Origin: Bradyrhizobium sp. MOS002
Lineage (GTDB): Bacteria > Pseudomonadota > Alphaproteobacteria > Rhizobiales > Xanthobacteraceae
DNA: 64,000 bases
Direction of reading: 5' to 3'
Assembly: GCF_003020115.1 (NCBI RefSeq)
Contig: NZ_PYFX01000008.1
Location: forward strand, 124,001-188,000
The translations under genes were made by a program, and so were the position numbers. The notes under the pieces were generated by a model, which saw only the letters and a program-made list of their open reading frames with translations, was not told the DNA's origin and made no database searches. This document shows, piece by piece, positions 52,038 to 60,186 of this stretch (position 1 is the first letter of the stretch; every line of letters begins with the position of its first letter).

Positions 52038-52521
52038 CTCGTTTCCTCGCTTGGGTGTTTTATTGTTCTGGCGTTTCCTCTGAACTCTTCGGAGTTCTGT
52101 TTTTGATTTTCTTTTTGAAAGTTTGTTGTTGGACGTTTCTTATTGATGCCGTCGGCTTCGAAGGCAAATTGGTAGCGCGATCAGATCATGATTGATTGCG
52201 TCTGTCGAGAAAACCGAACGGCTTGCGCCTAGAACTAACGTTGTGTCCGGGGACGCGGCAGTTGCCCTCGACGTCATGCGCGGGCCACGAAACGGAGTCG
52301 GTTGTTTTGCGATGCACACTTGGCGCTGGCGCGCTGGACCGACATGTGCGCAATTACGCCGCAGTTTCCAAGGACCCTGCATAAGCACTTCGCGGCAAAC
52401 ACTTTTCGGGCGTGGATAGCATTTGTCGGCGCCTAGACCTCGAAGCGGTGAAAACGATAGAGTTGCAGCTGGCGGGTGGCTCTCACCCCAACAGGCCAAT
52501 CAGATCGACATGGAGACCAGA
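52038..52521. promoter_or_regulatory. 484-bp divergent intergenic region with hairpin at 52082-52097
   Basis: This gap separates the ABC binding-protein gene from the LTXXQ-type gene. 52050-52145 is unusually T-rich for this genome. It contains the perfect 6-bp stem GAACTC/GAGTTC with loop TTCG (52082-52097), followed on the plus strand by TGTTTTTGATTTTCTTTTT. This could terminate a plus-strand antisense RNA, be a 5'-leader structure of the importer mRNA on the minus strand, or be an operator. From 52150 to 52520 I see no convincing gene or element. Confidence 0.5.
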
Positions 52522-53301
52522 ATGATCAACCCGGCGCCGCTCGCGCGGCTTTACCTGCGACGATGGCTCGCGCTGGGGTCCGTTTTCGTGTTGCTGCTCG
52601 GCGCAGCCGCGGCGGCAAACGCTCAAGGCCTGGTCAAAGGGGTTCAGGAAGGAGCGGCGGCCGGGAACAAGGCGGCAGGTCCGGTCGGCGGCGTGCTCGG
52701 CGGCGCGATCGGCGGTGTCGTCGGTGTCTTCACCGGCGTGCTCGGTGTTGGCAATAATGGCAATCAGGCGCCTGCCGCCAAAGATTCCAGCAAGGACGCG
52801 GCCAAGGACGCCAAGCAGGGCGCCGGCAAGGACAAGGACGCCAAGAGCGCCAAGGCGGGCAAGGGCGCCAAGGCGAGCAAGGAGGCCAAGAACGCGCCGC
52901 AGGACAAGGATGTCACGGTCCTCACTCAGACCGGCGCGCCGCAATTGACCGCCGACCAGATCGTCACCAACAGCGACTCCTATATCGAGCGGATCAAGGC
53001 CGAACTGAATCTCACGCCCGACCAGGAGAAGCATTGGTACGGCTTCTCGAGCGCCATGCACTACCTCGGGCATAACGGTGCCGAGCGGCTCAACCTGCGG
53101 GTTGCGCGCGCCAAGCGGGATCCGCCCGACGACATCGTCGAGCAGATGCGCAACGAGGCCCAATTCCTTATCGACCGCGCTGCCGACCAGCGCAATGTGG
53201 CCGACGCCGCCGAGCCCCTCTATTCGAGCCTGGATGACAAGCAGAAGCAGGTCTTCGTACAGGAGATGGTGCGGCTCAGCCACGAACGAGGACTGGATTG
53301 A
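52522..53301 (+). CDS. Periplasmic LTXXQ-motif (Spy/CpxP-like) protein with Lys/Ala linker
   Basis: A 259-aa exported protein. The signal peptide is LALGSVFVLLLGAAAAANA. A Gly-rich segment (GGVLGGAIGGVVGVFTGVLG, residues about 53-72) looks like a glycine-zipper. A low-complexity Lys/Ala/Asp region (repeats of KDAK/KGAKA) spans about 85-135. The C-terminal helical domain carries two LTXXQ-type motifs (NLTPDQEKHW and SSLDDKQKQVF). Such proteins act as envelope chaperones or stress sensors. ATG at 52522 with GGAG six bases upstream is favoured over 52510. Confidence 0.78.
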   Translation: MINPAPLARLYLRRWLALGSVFVLLLGAAAAANAQGLVKGVQEGAAAGNKAAGPVGGVLGGAIGGVVGVFTGVLGVGNNGNQAPAAKDSSKDAAKDAKQGAGKDKDAKSAKAGKGAKASKEAKNAPQDKDVTVLTQTGAPQLTADQIVTNSDSYIERIKAELNLTPDQEKHWYGFSSAMHYLGHNGAERLNLRVARAKRDPPDDIVEQMRNEAQFLIDRAADQRNVADAAEPLYSSLDDKQKQVFVQEMVRLSHERGLD

Positions 53302-53345
53302 TCAAGTTGAATCGGATCGGGCGCGTCTGAATTAACGGCGCCCGC

Positions 53346-53357
53346 CACGAATTCGTG
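53346..53357. promoter_or_regulatory. 12-bp palindrome upstream of the receiver gene
   Basis: CACGAATTCGTG is a perfect palindrome in the 111-bp gap, 55 bp before the response-regulator ATG. A second near-palindrome, AGCTTCGGAAGCT, lies at 53387-53399. Either may be an operator, and neither matches a motif I can name. Confidence 0.3.
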
Positions 53358-53412
53358 AATCCTCTTCGCGATTCGGCTATGATTAGCTTCGGAAGCTGAT
53401 TGCGGGGTTGAT

Positions 53413-53790
53413 ATGGCGGACGGACTCTCCGTTTTCCTGGTCGAAGACGAGACGTTGATCCGGATGATGATGGCGGACATGGTGGAGGAACTCGGCCACC
53501 ACGTTGCTGCGGAAGCGGACAATGTCAGGGACGCCACTGCTTTCGCCATGACCGCACAGTACGATCTTGCGATCCTCGACATCAATCTCAAGGGCGTCTA
53601 CGTCGATCCGGTCGCCGACCTGATCGAGCGTCGCGGCAAGCCGTTTCTGTTTGCCACGGGCTACGGTCCGGAACTGCTGCCGTCCTTGCTCCGGCGCCGG
53701 CCGATCCTGCGCAAGCCGATTTCGATCGATCAGCTCAAGGCGATGATCGATTCGATGTTTCCGGAAGCGGCAGCGAAGACGCCGCACTGA
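53413..53790 (+). CDS. Single-domain response regulator
   Basis: A 125-aa stand-alone receiver (CheY-like). The acidic pair is in VFLVEDETLIRMMMADMV (residues about 7-24), the phospho-acceptor Asp in DLAILDINLKG, the conserved Thr in FATGYG, and the Lys in ILRKPISI. There is no output domain, so it works by protein-protein contact, for example in phosphorelay to a hybrid kinase of the general stress response. No kinase gene is in this window. A strong terminator follows. Confidence 0.93.
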   Translation: MADGLSVFLVEDETLIRMMMADMVEELGHHVAAEADNVRDATAFAMTAQYDLAILDINLKGVYVDPVADLIERRGKPFLFATGYGPELLPSLLRRRPILRKPISIDQLKAMIDSMFPEAAAKTPH

Positions 53791-53800
53791 TTCCAAACAA

Positions 53801-53829
53801 AAATGGCCGCCCGTCAGGGGCGGCCATTT
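53801..53829 (+). terminator. Bidirectional terminator after the receiver gene
   Basis: A 12-bp perfect stem (AAATGGCCGCCC and its complement, loop GTCAG). The plus-strand side ends in TTTC only; the minus strand reads into TTTGTTT. It can serve both the receiver gene and the converging small gene at 53852. Confidence 0.8.
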
Positions 53830-53851
53830 CGCGACGGAATGCGTCGCGGTC

Positions 53852-54016
53852 TCACATCAGGCCGGCACTGAGATCGATGCCGCGCGCCATCAGGCCGAAC
53901 GAGGCGACCAGGCCCGCGCAGCAAAACAGCAAGATGGTCTTGAACGAAGAAAACGAAGAATCGGCCAAACGCGCTTCGATGGTGGCCGGCATCGCGGCGA
54001 TCGAAATCATGCTCAT
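53852..54016 (-). CDS. Small single-span membrane protein (54 aa)
   Basis: On the minus strand ATG at 54016 with AAAGGGGGG seven bases upstream opens a 54-residue frame. It encodes MSMISIAAMPATIEARLADSS (first 19 shown shortened: MSMISIAAMPATIEARLAD), a Ser/Phe/Lys hinge, then a hydrophobic helix FKTILLFCCAGLVASFGLMA and the tail RGIDLSAGLM. Two adjacent Cys lie within the helix. Further ATGs at 54022 and 54010 are possible. The layout, short soluble helix plus one membrane span near the C-terminus, is common among small rhizobial proteins of unknown role. Confidence 0.6.
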   Translation of the reverse strand: MSMISIAAMPATIEARLADSSFSSFKTILLFCCAGLVASFGLMARGIDLSAGLM

Positions 54017-54159
54017 GTTCATTCCCCCCTTTGTTGCCCCTGAATTGGATCAGGTGAGGGAAGTCCTAGAGCAAAAAGTTTGACGCGAGCTTTCGAGGGA
54101 TCGTTAACGAAGTCGCAATCGATGCCGCGTTTACGGGCACTGTAGGGCGGTCACTCGTT

Positions 54160-54363
54160 TCAGTGGCGCCCGTTCTTCAGCACGGTGGCGATGGTGTGGG
54201 CTGTCATGGCGGCGCGGTCCGAAGCGCGCTGGGCGGCAAGCCGGTCACGCGCCTTTTCCTCGATCAAGAGCTCGATCAGCGCCAGCCGCTTGCCCTCGTC
54301 GTCCGCCTCGAGCAGCAGGCGGTGATAGCGGTGATAGTCGAAACCCAAATCCTGCTTACGCAT
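54160..54363 (-). CDS. Small helical protein (67 aa), unknown function
   Basis: The frame from ATG 54363 encodes 67 residues: MRKQDLGFDYHRYHRLLLEADDEGKRLALIELLIEEKARDR..., mostly one or two charged helices with an Arg/Ala-rich C-terminus ending LKNGRH. The ATG lacks a strong ribosome site. It may be a small regulator or adaptor and the family is not recognised. The 143 bp between it and the previous small gene contain nothing I recognise. Confidence 0.6.
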   Translation of the reverse strand: MRKQDLGFDYHRYHRLLLEADDEGKRLALIELLIEEKARDRLAAQRASDRAAMTAHTIATVLKNGRH

Positions 54364-54505
54364 GTCACGCCCCCGCAACTACGCCACACACAAGCCAGGA
54401 TTGTTTCTCATCCGGGACGTGCGCGCAAGCACGATCCCGCGTCGCGCGCGCGTACTGTGCAATCAGCTGTGCATGACTGGAACCCGCGGACGGAGGAGCG
54501 CGCCG

Positions 54506-55483
54506 TTAAGGCTGGCTGTGCTCGGCGAACATCTTCAGGCCAACAAAACTCGCATCAGGTTTCGTGACCAGCCTGGTCGGAATGTTGCGCAGATAATCCT
54601 GGAAGCGTCCCTTGGCTTCGAAGCGCGCCCGGAACGCGGAGGCTGCAAGGAACTCGGGAAAGCGCGGCACGATTCCGCCGGCGATATAGACGCCGCCGCG
54701 GGCGCCGAAGGTCACCGCGAGATTGCCGGCGACCGAGCCGAGAATGGCGCAAAACATGTCCAGCGTCGCGCGGCTGAGCTCGCAACTGCCCTCCAGGGCC
54801 GCCTTCGTGATGGCGGCAGCATCGCGATGCGGCACCTGAACGCCGTCAACCTCGGCCAGCGCCTCGTAGAGGCTTTGCAGGCCGGAACCGGACAACGCGC
54901 CACGCTCGATGGAGACATGGCCGAGGCGTCGGCGCAGGCGCGCAATCACGCGTTCCTCGCGCTCGTCCTCTGCAGGCAGGGTCGCGTGGCCGGCCTCGGT
55001 GACGACGGCCAGCCGTGAGCCGTGGCGCTCGACAAGGCAGGAAACACCAAAGCCGGTTCCAGGTCCGACCACCAGCAGCGGCTCGCCGGGAAGACCCTCC
55101 TGTCCGCCGAGCGGGATCAGGTCGGCAGGCTGCAGAGCGGGCAGGGACCAGGCCACCACCTCGAAATCGTTGAGAACATGGACGCTGTCGAAACCGAGGG
55201 CGGGCTGAAGCTCGTTGCCGTCGATGACCCACGGGCTGTTGGTCATGACGCAGCGGTTGTTGGTCACCGGTCCCGCGACGGCCAGCACGGCCCTTGCGGG
55301 CGGTTTGCCGTCGGAGCGACGCGCAAGAACATCGGCAATGGCTTCCCGGACGGTCGGGAAGTCCGCCACTTTGACGTAGTCGATCGGTCCGGTCTGATCG
55401 CCCTGACTGAGCGCGAAGCGCGCATTGGTGCCGCCGATATCGGCGAGAAGAATCTGTCCTGTCTTGCCGATGGTCATGTCCAT
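54506..55483 (-). CDS. glk: Glucokinase (ROK-unrelated, Glk family)
   Basis: Glk phosphorylates glucose with ATP at the entry of glycolysis/Entner-Doudoroff. The 325-aa protein has the phosphate-binding motif LLADIGGTNARFAL (residues about 12-25), the Asp of the active site in HVLNDFEVVAWSLP (near 105), the adenosine loop VVGPGTGFGVSCL, and GGVYIAGGIVPRFPEFL. Start at 55483 has two Met within three codons. It is monocistronic and divergent from pncA. Confidence 0.94.
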   Translation of the reverse strand: MDMTIGKTGQILLADIGGTNARFALSQGDQTGPIDYVKVADFPTVREAIADVLARRSDGKPPARAVLAVAGPVTNNRCVMTNSPWVIDGNELQPALGFDSVHVLNDFEVVAWSLPALQPADLIPLGGQEGLPGEPLLVVGPGTGFGVSCLVERHGSRLAVVTEAGHATLPAEDEREERVIARLRRRLGHVSIERGALSGSGLQSLYEALAEVDGVQVPHRDAAAITKAALEGSCELSRATLDMFCAILGSVAGNLAVTFGARGGVYIAGGIVPRFPEFLAASAFRARFEAKGRFQDYLRNIPTRLVTKPDASFVGLKMFAEHSQP

Positions 55484-55743
55484 ATGGCTGCCGCGGCCTT
55501 TCCGGCTGCGGGAACCGCTTCCTCCGCTATATCCGATCGCAAGACGCGAACGGCTTTCAGAATCCGTCCCCGGGTGGATCTAGTCAACACGTATGAGCCC
55601 AAACCGTTGCATCCGGGACCGACGGGGTGCGTTCGCGCAGATCGCCGCACCGCTTCGGTGGTTGCGAAGCAGCGCGGGAAGATCGACACTGGCGAGGTGC
55701 CTTCGACGCCGGTCGCGCGGGATGGCCTGGAATGGACCTTGCG

Positions 55744-56370
55744 ATGAAGATTTCCGACCGCGACGTGCTGCTGGTCATCGACGTGCAGAACGATTTTTGC
55801 ACGGGCGGGGCGCTTGCCGTGCCCGGCGGCGAGAAGGTCGTCCCCGCCATCAATCGGATCGCCCAAAAATTCGCCAATGTGGTGCTGACCCAGGACTGGC
55901 ATCCCCGCGATCATGTCTCCTTTGCCCCGAACCACGCGGGCAAACAGCCGTTCCAGACCATCGCGCTTGACTACGGCGTCCAGGTGCTCTGGCCGAGCCA
56001 TTGCGTCCAAGGCACGGCGGGCGCCGAATTTCATCGCGACCTCGACGCCACCCGGGCAAGCCTGGTGGTGCGGAAGGGGTTTCGGCGCGGCATCGATTCC
56101 TATTCGGCGCTGTTCGAGAACGACAAGAGGACGCCGACCGGCCTGCTCGGATATTTGCGCGAACGCGAGCTGAACACCGTCTTCGTCGCCGGCCTCGCGT
56201 TCGACTTCTGCGTCCGCTTCTCGGCGGAGGATGCCCGCAAGGCCGGGTTCGGGGTCGCCGTCATCGAAGACGCCTGCCGGGGCATCGATCTCGACGGCTC
56301 GGTGGCCGCGACCCATCAGAGTTTTCGGGAGCGCGGCATTTCGCTCGTCAGCTTCGAGGCCTTCCTGTGA
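55744..56370 (+). CDS. pncA: Nicotinamidase
   Basis: PncA deamidates nicotinamide to nicotinate for NAD salvage. The 208-aa isochorismatase-fold protein carries the catalytic Asp in LLVIDVQNDFCTGGALAV (residues about 9-26), the Lys in LVVRKGF, and the nucleophilic Cys in VAGLAFDFCVRFSAEDA (near 157). The metal-binding D-x-H region is in LTQDWHPRDHVSF. ATG at 55744 is taken, with 55732 also in frame. nadE lies 1.3 kb downstream on the same strand, so NAD salvage and synthesis are grouped. Confidence 0.94.
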   Translation: MKISDRDVLLVIDVQNDFCTGGALAVPGGEKVVPAINRIAQKFANVVLTQDWHPRDHVSFAPNHAGKQPFQTIALDYGVQVLWPSHCVQGTAGAEFHRDLDATRASLVVRKGFRRGIDSYSALFENDKRTPTGLLGYLRERELNTVFVAGLAFDFCVRFSAEDARKAGFGVAVIEDACRGIDLDGSVAATHQSFRERGISLVSFEAFL

Positions 56371-56386
56371 GGACCGTGACATAGCC

Positions 56387-57502
56387 ATGGCGGAGAAGAC
56401 CGGCAAACAGCAGCGCGCACCGGGCCCGGTCCCGGATGACCCGCTGCTGTGGCCGTTCGCAGCGGCTCGGCTGGCCATGGACGCCTGCTTCGGATGGCTC
56501 GAGCGCGGTCCGCCGGAGCAGGCCGACAGCAGCCTGCCCTGGACCACGCCCAATTCCGTCGCGCTGGAGCTCGCGACCATGCGCCTGCGCGATTGCACGC
56601 GGACGGGGTCCGGCCAGCCGGCACTGGTCTGCGCGCCCTATGCGCTGCACCGGGCCCTGATCGCCGACTTCGCCCCCGGCCACAGCGTGGTGCAGTCCCT
56701 GCAAAATGGCGGCATCGACCGGATCTATCTCACCGACTGGCGCTCTGCCGCACCTGACATGCGCTATCTCTCGATCGACAGCTATCTCGGCGATCTCAAC
56801 GTCGCCATCGACGAGATCGGCGCGCCGGTCGATCTCGTCGGCCTGTGCCAGGGCGGCTGGCTGTCGCTGCTCTATGCGGCGCGCTTTCCCGCCAAGGTGC
56901 GGCGGCTGGTGCTAGCAGGCGCGCCCGTCGACCTCTCGATCGACTCCAGGCTGTCGCAACTCGCCCGCAACGCACCAGAGATGATCTATGACCAGATCGT
57001 CGCGCGCGGCGGCGGCAATGTCAGCGGCGGGGAGATGCTGCACGTCTGGTCGAAGGCGCCGAGCCGCGACGACATCGTGACGGCGCTGCAGAGCGAACTC
57101 TCCGGCGAGGAAGGTGCGGCGCTGCTGGCACGCTTCGAGCGCTGGAACGCCGAGCCTCTCAATCTGCCCGGCACGTATTATCTCGAGATCGTCAACTGGA
57201 TTTTCCGGGAGAACCGGATCGCGCGCGGCCAATTCACGGCACTCGGCCGCGCGATTGATCTGAAGGACGTCAGGGCGCCGGTCTTCCTGCTGGCGGGGCT
57301 CCATGACGACGTCGTGCCGGCTGCGCAGGCGCTCGCCACCGCCGGCTTGCTCGGCACACCGCCCGCCTTCATTGCGGCAGCCTCCGAGGCCTGCAACCAT
57401 CTTGGCCTGTTCATGGGCGCGCGGACCCACGCCCATGCCTGGCCCCGGATCGCCGAGTGGCTGTGCGACGATCTGCCCGGCGCGCTGGTGCGCACAGCCT
57501 GA
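56387..57502 (+). CDS. PhaC-like alpha/beta hydrolase with Cys nucleophile
   Basis: A 371-aa cytoplasmic protein resembling class III polyhydroxyalkanoate synthase (PhaC) in size and motifs. The nucleophile elbow is GLCQGG with Cys154, as in PhaC and unlike lipases that use Ser. The PhaC-like phrase DRIYLTDWRSAAPDMRYLSID precedes it. The acid Asp is in AGLHDDVVPAA and the His in CNHLGLFMG. Class III synthases need PhaE, which is not nearby. It may be a PHA synthase, a depolymerase-like enzyme, or an uncharacterised acyl hydrolase. It starts 16 bp after pncA and ends 141 bp before nadE. Confidence 0.8.
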   Translation: MAEKTGKQQRAPGPVPDDPLLWPFAAARLAMDACFGWLERGPPEQADSSLPWTTPNSVALELATMRLRDCTRTGSGQPALVCAPYALHRALIADFAPGHSVVQSLQNGGIDRIYLTDWRSAAPDMRYLSIDSYLGDLNVAIDEIGAPVDLVGLCQGGWLSLLYAARFPAKVRRLVLAGAPVDLSIDSRLSQLARNAPEMIYDQIVARGGGNVSGGEMLHVWSKAPSRDDIVTALQSELSGEEGAALLARFERWNAEPLNLPGTYYLEIVNWIFRENRIARGQFTALGRAIDLKDVRAPVFLLAGLHDDVVPAAQALATAGLLGTPPAFIAAASEACNHLGLFMGARTHAHAWPRIAEWLCDDLPGALVRTA

Positions 57503-57643
57503 CCCTACCCCAAGGGCCGGGCAGCGAAGCTGCAAATCCGTTATGCATGCCGTTGAATGGCCTGCACGGGGCCATGTCGATGGGTTAAATGGAGTGCGGA
57601 GCTGGCGGGAGCCGGTCGCGACGAGACAAAGGGACTGCGCTCG

Positions 57644-59677
57644 ATGAGTTTCCACTCGATCTATGCCCACGGATTTGCGCGCGTGGCGGCCTGCGTCACC
57701 ACCTCTCATGTTGCCGATCCCACCGCAAACGCGAGGGCGGTTCTGGCGGCGGCGAAGGACTGCCATGCGCAGTCGGTGGCGGTTGCCGTGTTTCCCGAGC
57801 TGTGCCTGTCCGGCTATGCGATCGAAGATCTCGTGAAGCAGGACCCGCTGCTCGATGCGGTCGAGCGCGGGCTCGTGGCCATCGTCGAGGCATCCTCGGC
57901 GCTGATGAGCGTCCTGATCGTCGGCGCGCCGCTGCGCTTTGGCAATCGCATCTACAATTGCGCGGTCGTCATCCATCGCGGCAAAGTCCTCGGCGTCGTG
58001 CCCAAGAGCTACCTGCCGACCTATCGCGAATTCTACGAGGGACGGCATTTCGCCTCCGGCGCCGGCATCGTCGGTGAGATGATCGCGTTTGGCGGGCTGC
58101 ATGCCCCGTTCGGCGTCGACCTCCTGTTCGCGGCCGAGGACGTTCCGGGCCTGACCATCGGCGTCGAGATCTGCGAGGACATGTGGATCCCGGTGACGCC
58201 GGCCTCCGAGCTCGCACTCGCAGGCGCGAGCGTGCTGATCAATCTCTCGGGCAGCCCGATCACGATCGGCCGGGCCCGCTCGCGCGCGCTCTTGTGTCAA
58301 TCGACTTCGGCGCGCTGCCTTGCGGCCTACGTCTATTCCGCCGCCGGGGCAGGGGAATCGACCACGGATCTCGCCTGGGACGGCCAGACCTCGATCTACG
58401 AGAACGGCGTGCTGCTGGCTGAAGGCGAGCGGTTCCGGCAGGAGGGTCAGATCACGTACGCCGACGTCGATCTCGACCTGCTCAGGCAGGAGCGCGCGGC
58501 GATGGGCACGTTCGATGACAATCGCCGGCAGCGCGAAGGCTTCTTTCGGCAAGTCAGCTTTGCCCTGAAGCCGCCGGCCGCCGACATCGGCTTCCTGCGC
58601 AAGGTCGAGCGCTTTCCGTTCGTGCCGAGCGACGAGAGCCTGCTCGAGCAGGACTGCTATGAGGCCTACAACATCCAGGTCGCGGGCCTCGTCCAGCGCA
58701 TGCGCGCGACCGGCACCAAGCGCGTCGTCATCGGCGTCTCGGGTGGGCTCGATTCCACCCACGCTTTGATCGTCGCCGCCAAGGCCGTCGACCTTCTTGG
58801 CCTGCCGCGCGAGAACATTCTCGCCTACACCATGCCGGGCTTTGCTACCGGCAGCGAGAGCAAGACCAATGCGCTGGCGCTGATGAAGGCGTTGCAGACG
58901 CGTTGGCAGGAGCTCGACATTCGCACCACGGCGACGCAGATGCTGAAGGACATCGGCCATCCCTTCGGCAAGGGCGAGAAGGTCTACGACGTCACATTCG
59001 AGAATGTGCAGGCGGGCCTGCGCACGGACTATCTGTTCCGGCTCGCCAACCATCACGGCGGCCTCGTTATCGGCACCGGCGATCTCTCCGAGCTCGCGCT
59101 GGGCTGGTGCACCTATGGCGTCGGCGATCAGATGGCGCATTATAATGTCAACGCCGGAGTGCCGAAGACGCTGATCCAGCATCTGATCCGCTGGGTGATT
59201 GCTTCCAAGCAGTTCAGCGACGACGTCAACCAAACGCTTGGATCGATCCTGTCGGCCGAAATCTCGCCGGAGCTGGTTCCGGCCGAGCCCGGCGAGAAGC
59301 CGCAGAGCACGGAAGCCTCGGTCGGTCCCTACGAGCTCCAGGATTTCAACCTGTTCTACACGCTGCGGTTCGGCATGCGGCCGTCCAAGATCGCCTTCAT
59401 GGCGCTGCAGGCGTGGAAGGACGTCGCCGAGGGCGAGTGGCCGCCGGCATTTCCGAACGACAAGCGCAAGGCCTACGATCTCAAGGAAATACGCCGTTGG
59501 CTGGAGGTGTTTCTGCGCCGCTTCTTCGCTTTCAGCCAGTTCAAGCGCTCGGCGATGCCGAACGGACCCAAGGTTTCGGCCGGCGGCTCATTGTCGCCGC
59601 GCGGCGACTGGCGCGCGCCGTCGGATTCGAGCGCGGCGGCGTGGCTTGAAGATCTCGAACGGAATGTGCCGGTTTGA
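57644..59677 (+). CDS. nadE: Glutamine-dependent NAD+ synthetase
   Basis: NadE amidates nicotinate adenine dinucleotide to NAD+. The 677-aa two-domain form has an N-terminal nitrilase-type glutaminase, with Glu in VAVFPELCLSGYAIEDL, Lys in VVPKSYLPTYREFYEGR, and Cys in IGVEICEDMWIP (near residue 176). The C-terminal synthetase carries the P-loop GVSGGLDSTHALIVAAKA (near 365) and TGDLSELALGWCTYGVGDQMAHYNVN. The start at 57644 gives the typical N-terminus SFHSIYAHGFARVA; a 29-residue longer start is weaker. This form can use glutamine directly. Confidence 0.96.
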   Translation: MSFHSIYAHGFARVAACVTTSHVADPTANARAVLAAAKDCHAQSVAVAVFPELCLSGYAIEDLVKQDPLLDAVERGLVAIVEASSALMSVLIVGAPLRFGNRIYNCAVVIHRGKVLGVVPKSYLPTYREFYEGRHFASGAGIVGEMIAFGGLHAPFGVDLLFAAEDVPGLTIGVEICEDMWIPVTPASELALAGASVLINLSGSPITIGRARSRALLCQSTSARCLAAYVYSAAGAGESTTDLAWDGQTSIYENGVLLAEGERFRQEGQITYADVDLDLLRQERAAMGTFDDNRRQREGFFRQVSFALKPPAADIGFLRKVERFPFVPSDESLLEQDCYEAYNIQVAGLVQRMRATGTKRVVIGVSGGLDSTHALIVAAKAVDLLGLPRENILAYTMPGFATGSESKTNALALMKALQTRWQELDIRTTATQMLKDIGHPFGKGEKVYDVTFENVQAGLRTDYLFRLANHHGGLVIGTGDLSELALGWCTYGVGDQMAHYNVNAGVPKTLIQHLIRWVIASKQFSDDVNQTLGSILSAEISPELVPAEPGEKPQSTEASVGPYELQDFNLFYTLRFGMRPSKIAFMALQAWKDVAEGEWPPAFPNDKRKAYDLKEIRRWLEVFLRRFFAFSQFKRSAMPNGPKVSAGGSLSPRGDWRAPSDSSAAAWLEDLERNVPV

Positions 59678-59691
59678 ACGGGAGATGAGCG

Positions 59692-60078
59692 ATGTCGGCC
59701 GGCGATGGGCCCGAGCAGGGCGGCAACCCAAGGAAGGTCCTCAACGGACTCTACATCTTTGAGATTGAGATGCGCGACGGCAAGCGCGGCCAGGCCAAAG
59801 GCGTCGTCGTGCTCTGCGATGGCCGCATCATGGGCGGCGACAGCTATTTCTACTACACCGGCAGCTACACGTTCCGGAACGGAAAATGGCGCGGCGATAT
59901 GACCGTCAATCAGCACACCGAGGCCGTTGGCAAGACACTCGCGTTCGGCGGCAGGGAAGTGACCTGCGGCTTTTCGGGCGACTACTCCGCCGACGGCGCC
60001 GAGGTCGAAGGCATGGCGCTGGTTGGCAAGACCAGCGTGACATTCACCGCGCGGCTCACGATGAAGGACCCGATGTGA
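59692..60078 (+). CDS. GrlR-like small beta-barrel protein
   Basis: A 128-aa soluble protein. The repeating strands LNGLYIFEIEMRDGKRGQAKGVVVLCDGRIMGGDSYFYYTGSYTFRNGKW (read as consecutive segments, residues about 17-66) and the second half TLAFGGREVTCGFSGDYSADGAEVEGMA resemble the GrlR fold, a beta-barrel named for the negative regulator of a type III secretion system in enterobacteria. In soil bacteria such proteins are widespread and their role is unknown. No secretion genes are here. It starts 14 bp after nadE, so it is probably cotranscribed with it. Confidence 0.55.
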   Translation: MSAGDGPEQGGNPRKVLNGLYIFEIEMRDGKRGQAKGVVVLCDGRIMGGDSYFYYTGSYTFRNGKWRGDMTVNQHTEAVGKTLAFGGREVTCGFSGDYSADGAEVEGMALVGKTSVTFTARLTMKDPM

Positions 60079-60125
60079 GACCCGTGAGATGTGAGACCCG
60101 CGTGATCGGCCTTCGTTCCTGATCA

Positions 60126-60150
60126 GGAACCTTCGCACCCACAGAGCGTT
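60126..60150 (+). promoter_or_regulatory. EcfG-type general stress promoter
   Basis: GGAAC (60126-60130), 17 bp, then GTT (60148-60150) matches the promoter pattern of the alphaproteobacterial extracytoplasmic sigma factor EcfG/RpoE2. It lies 36 bp upstream of the DUF1236 ATG, a plausible distance for transcription initiation near 60157. Confidence 0.65.
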
Positions 60151-60186
60151 CGCGTCTGTTGTTGCGAGTTTCCGAGGAGAGGGACC

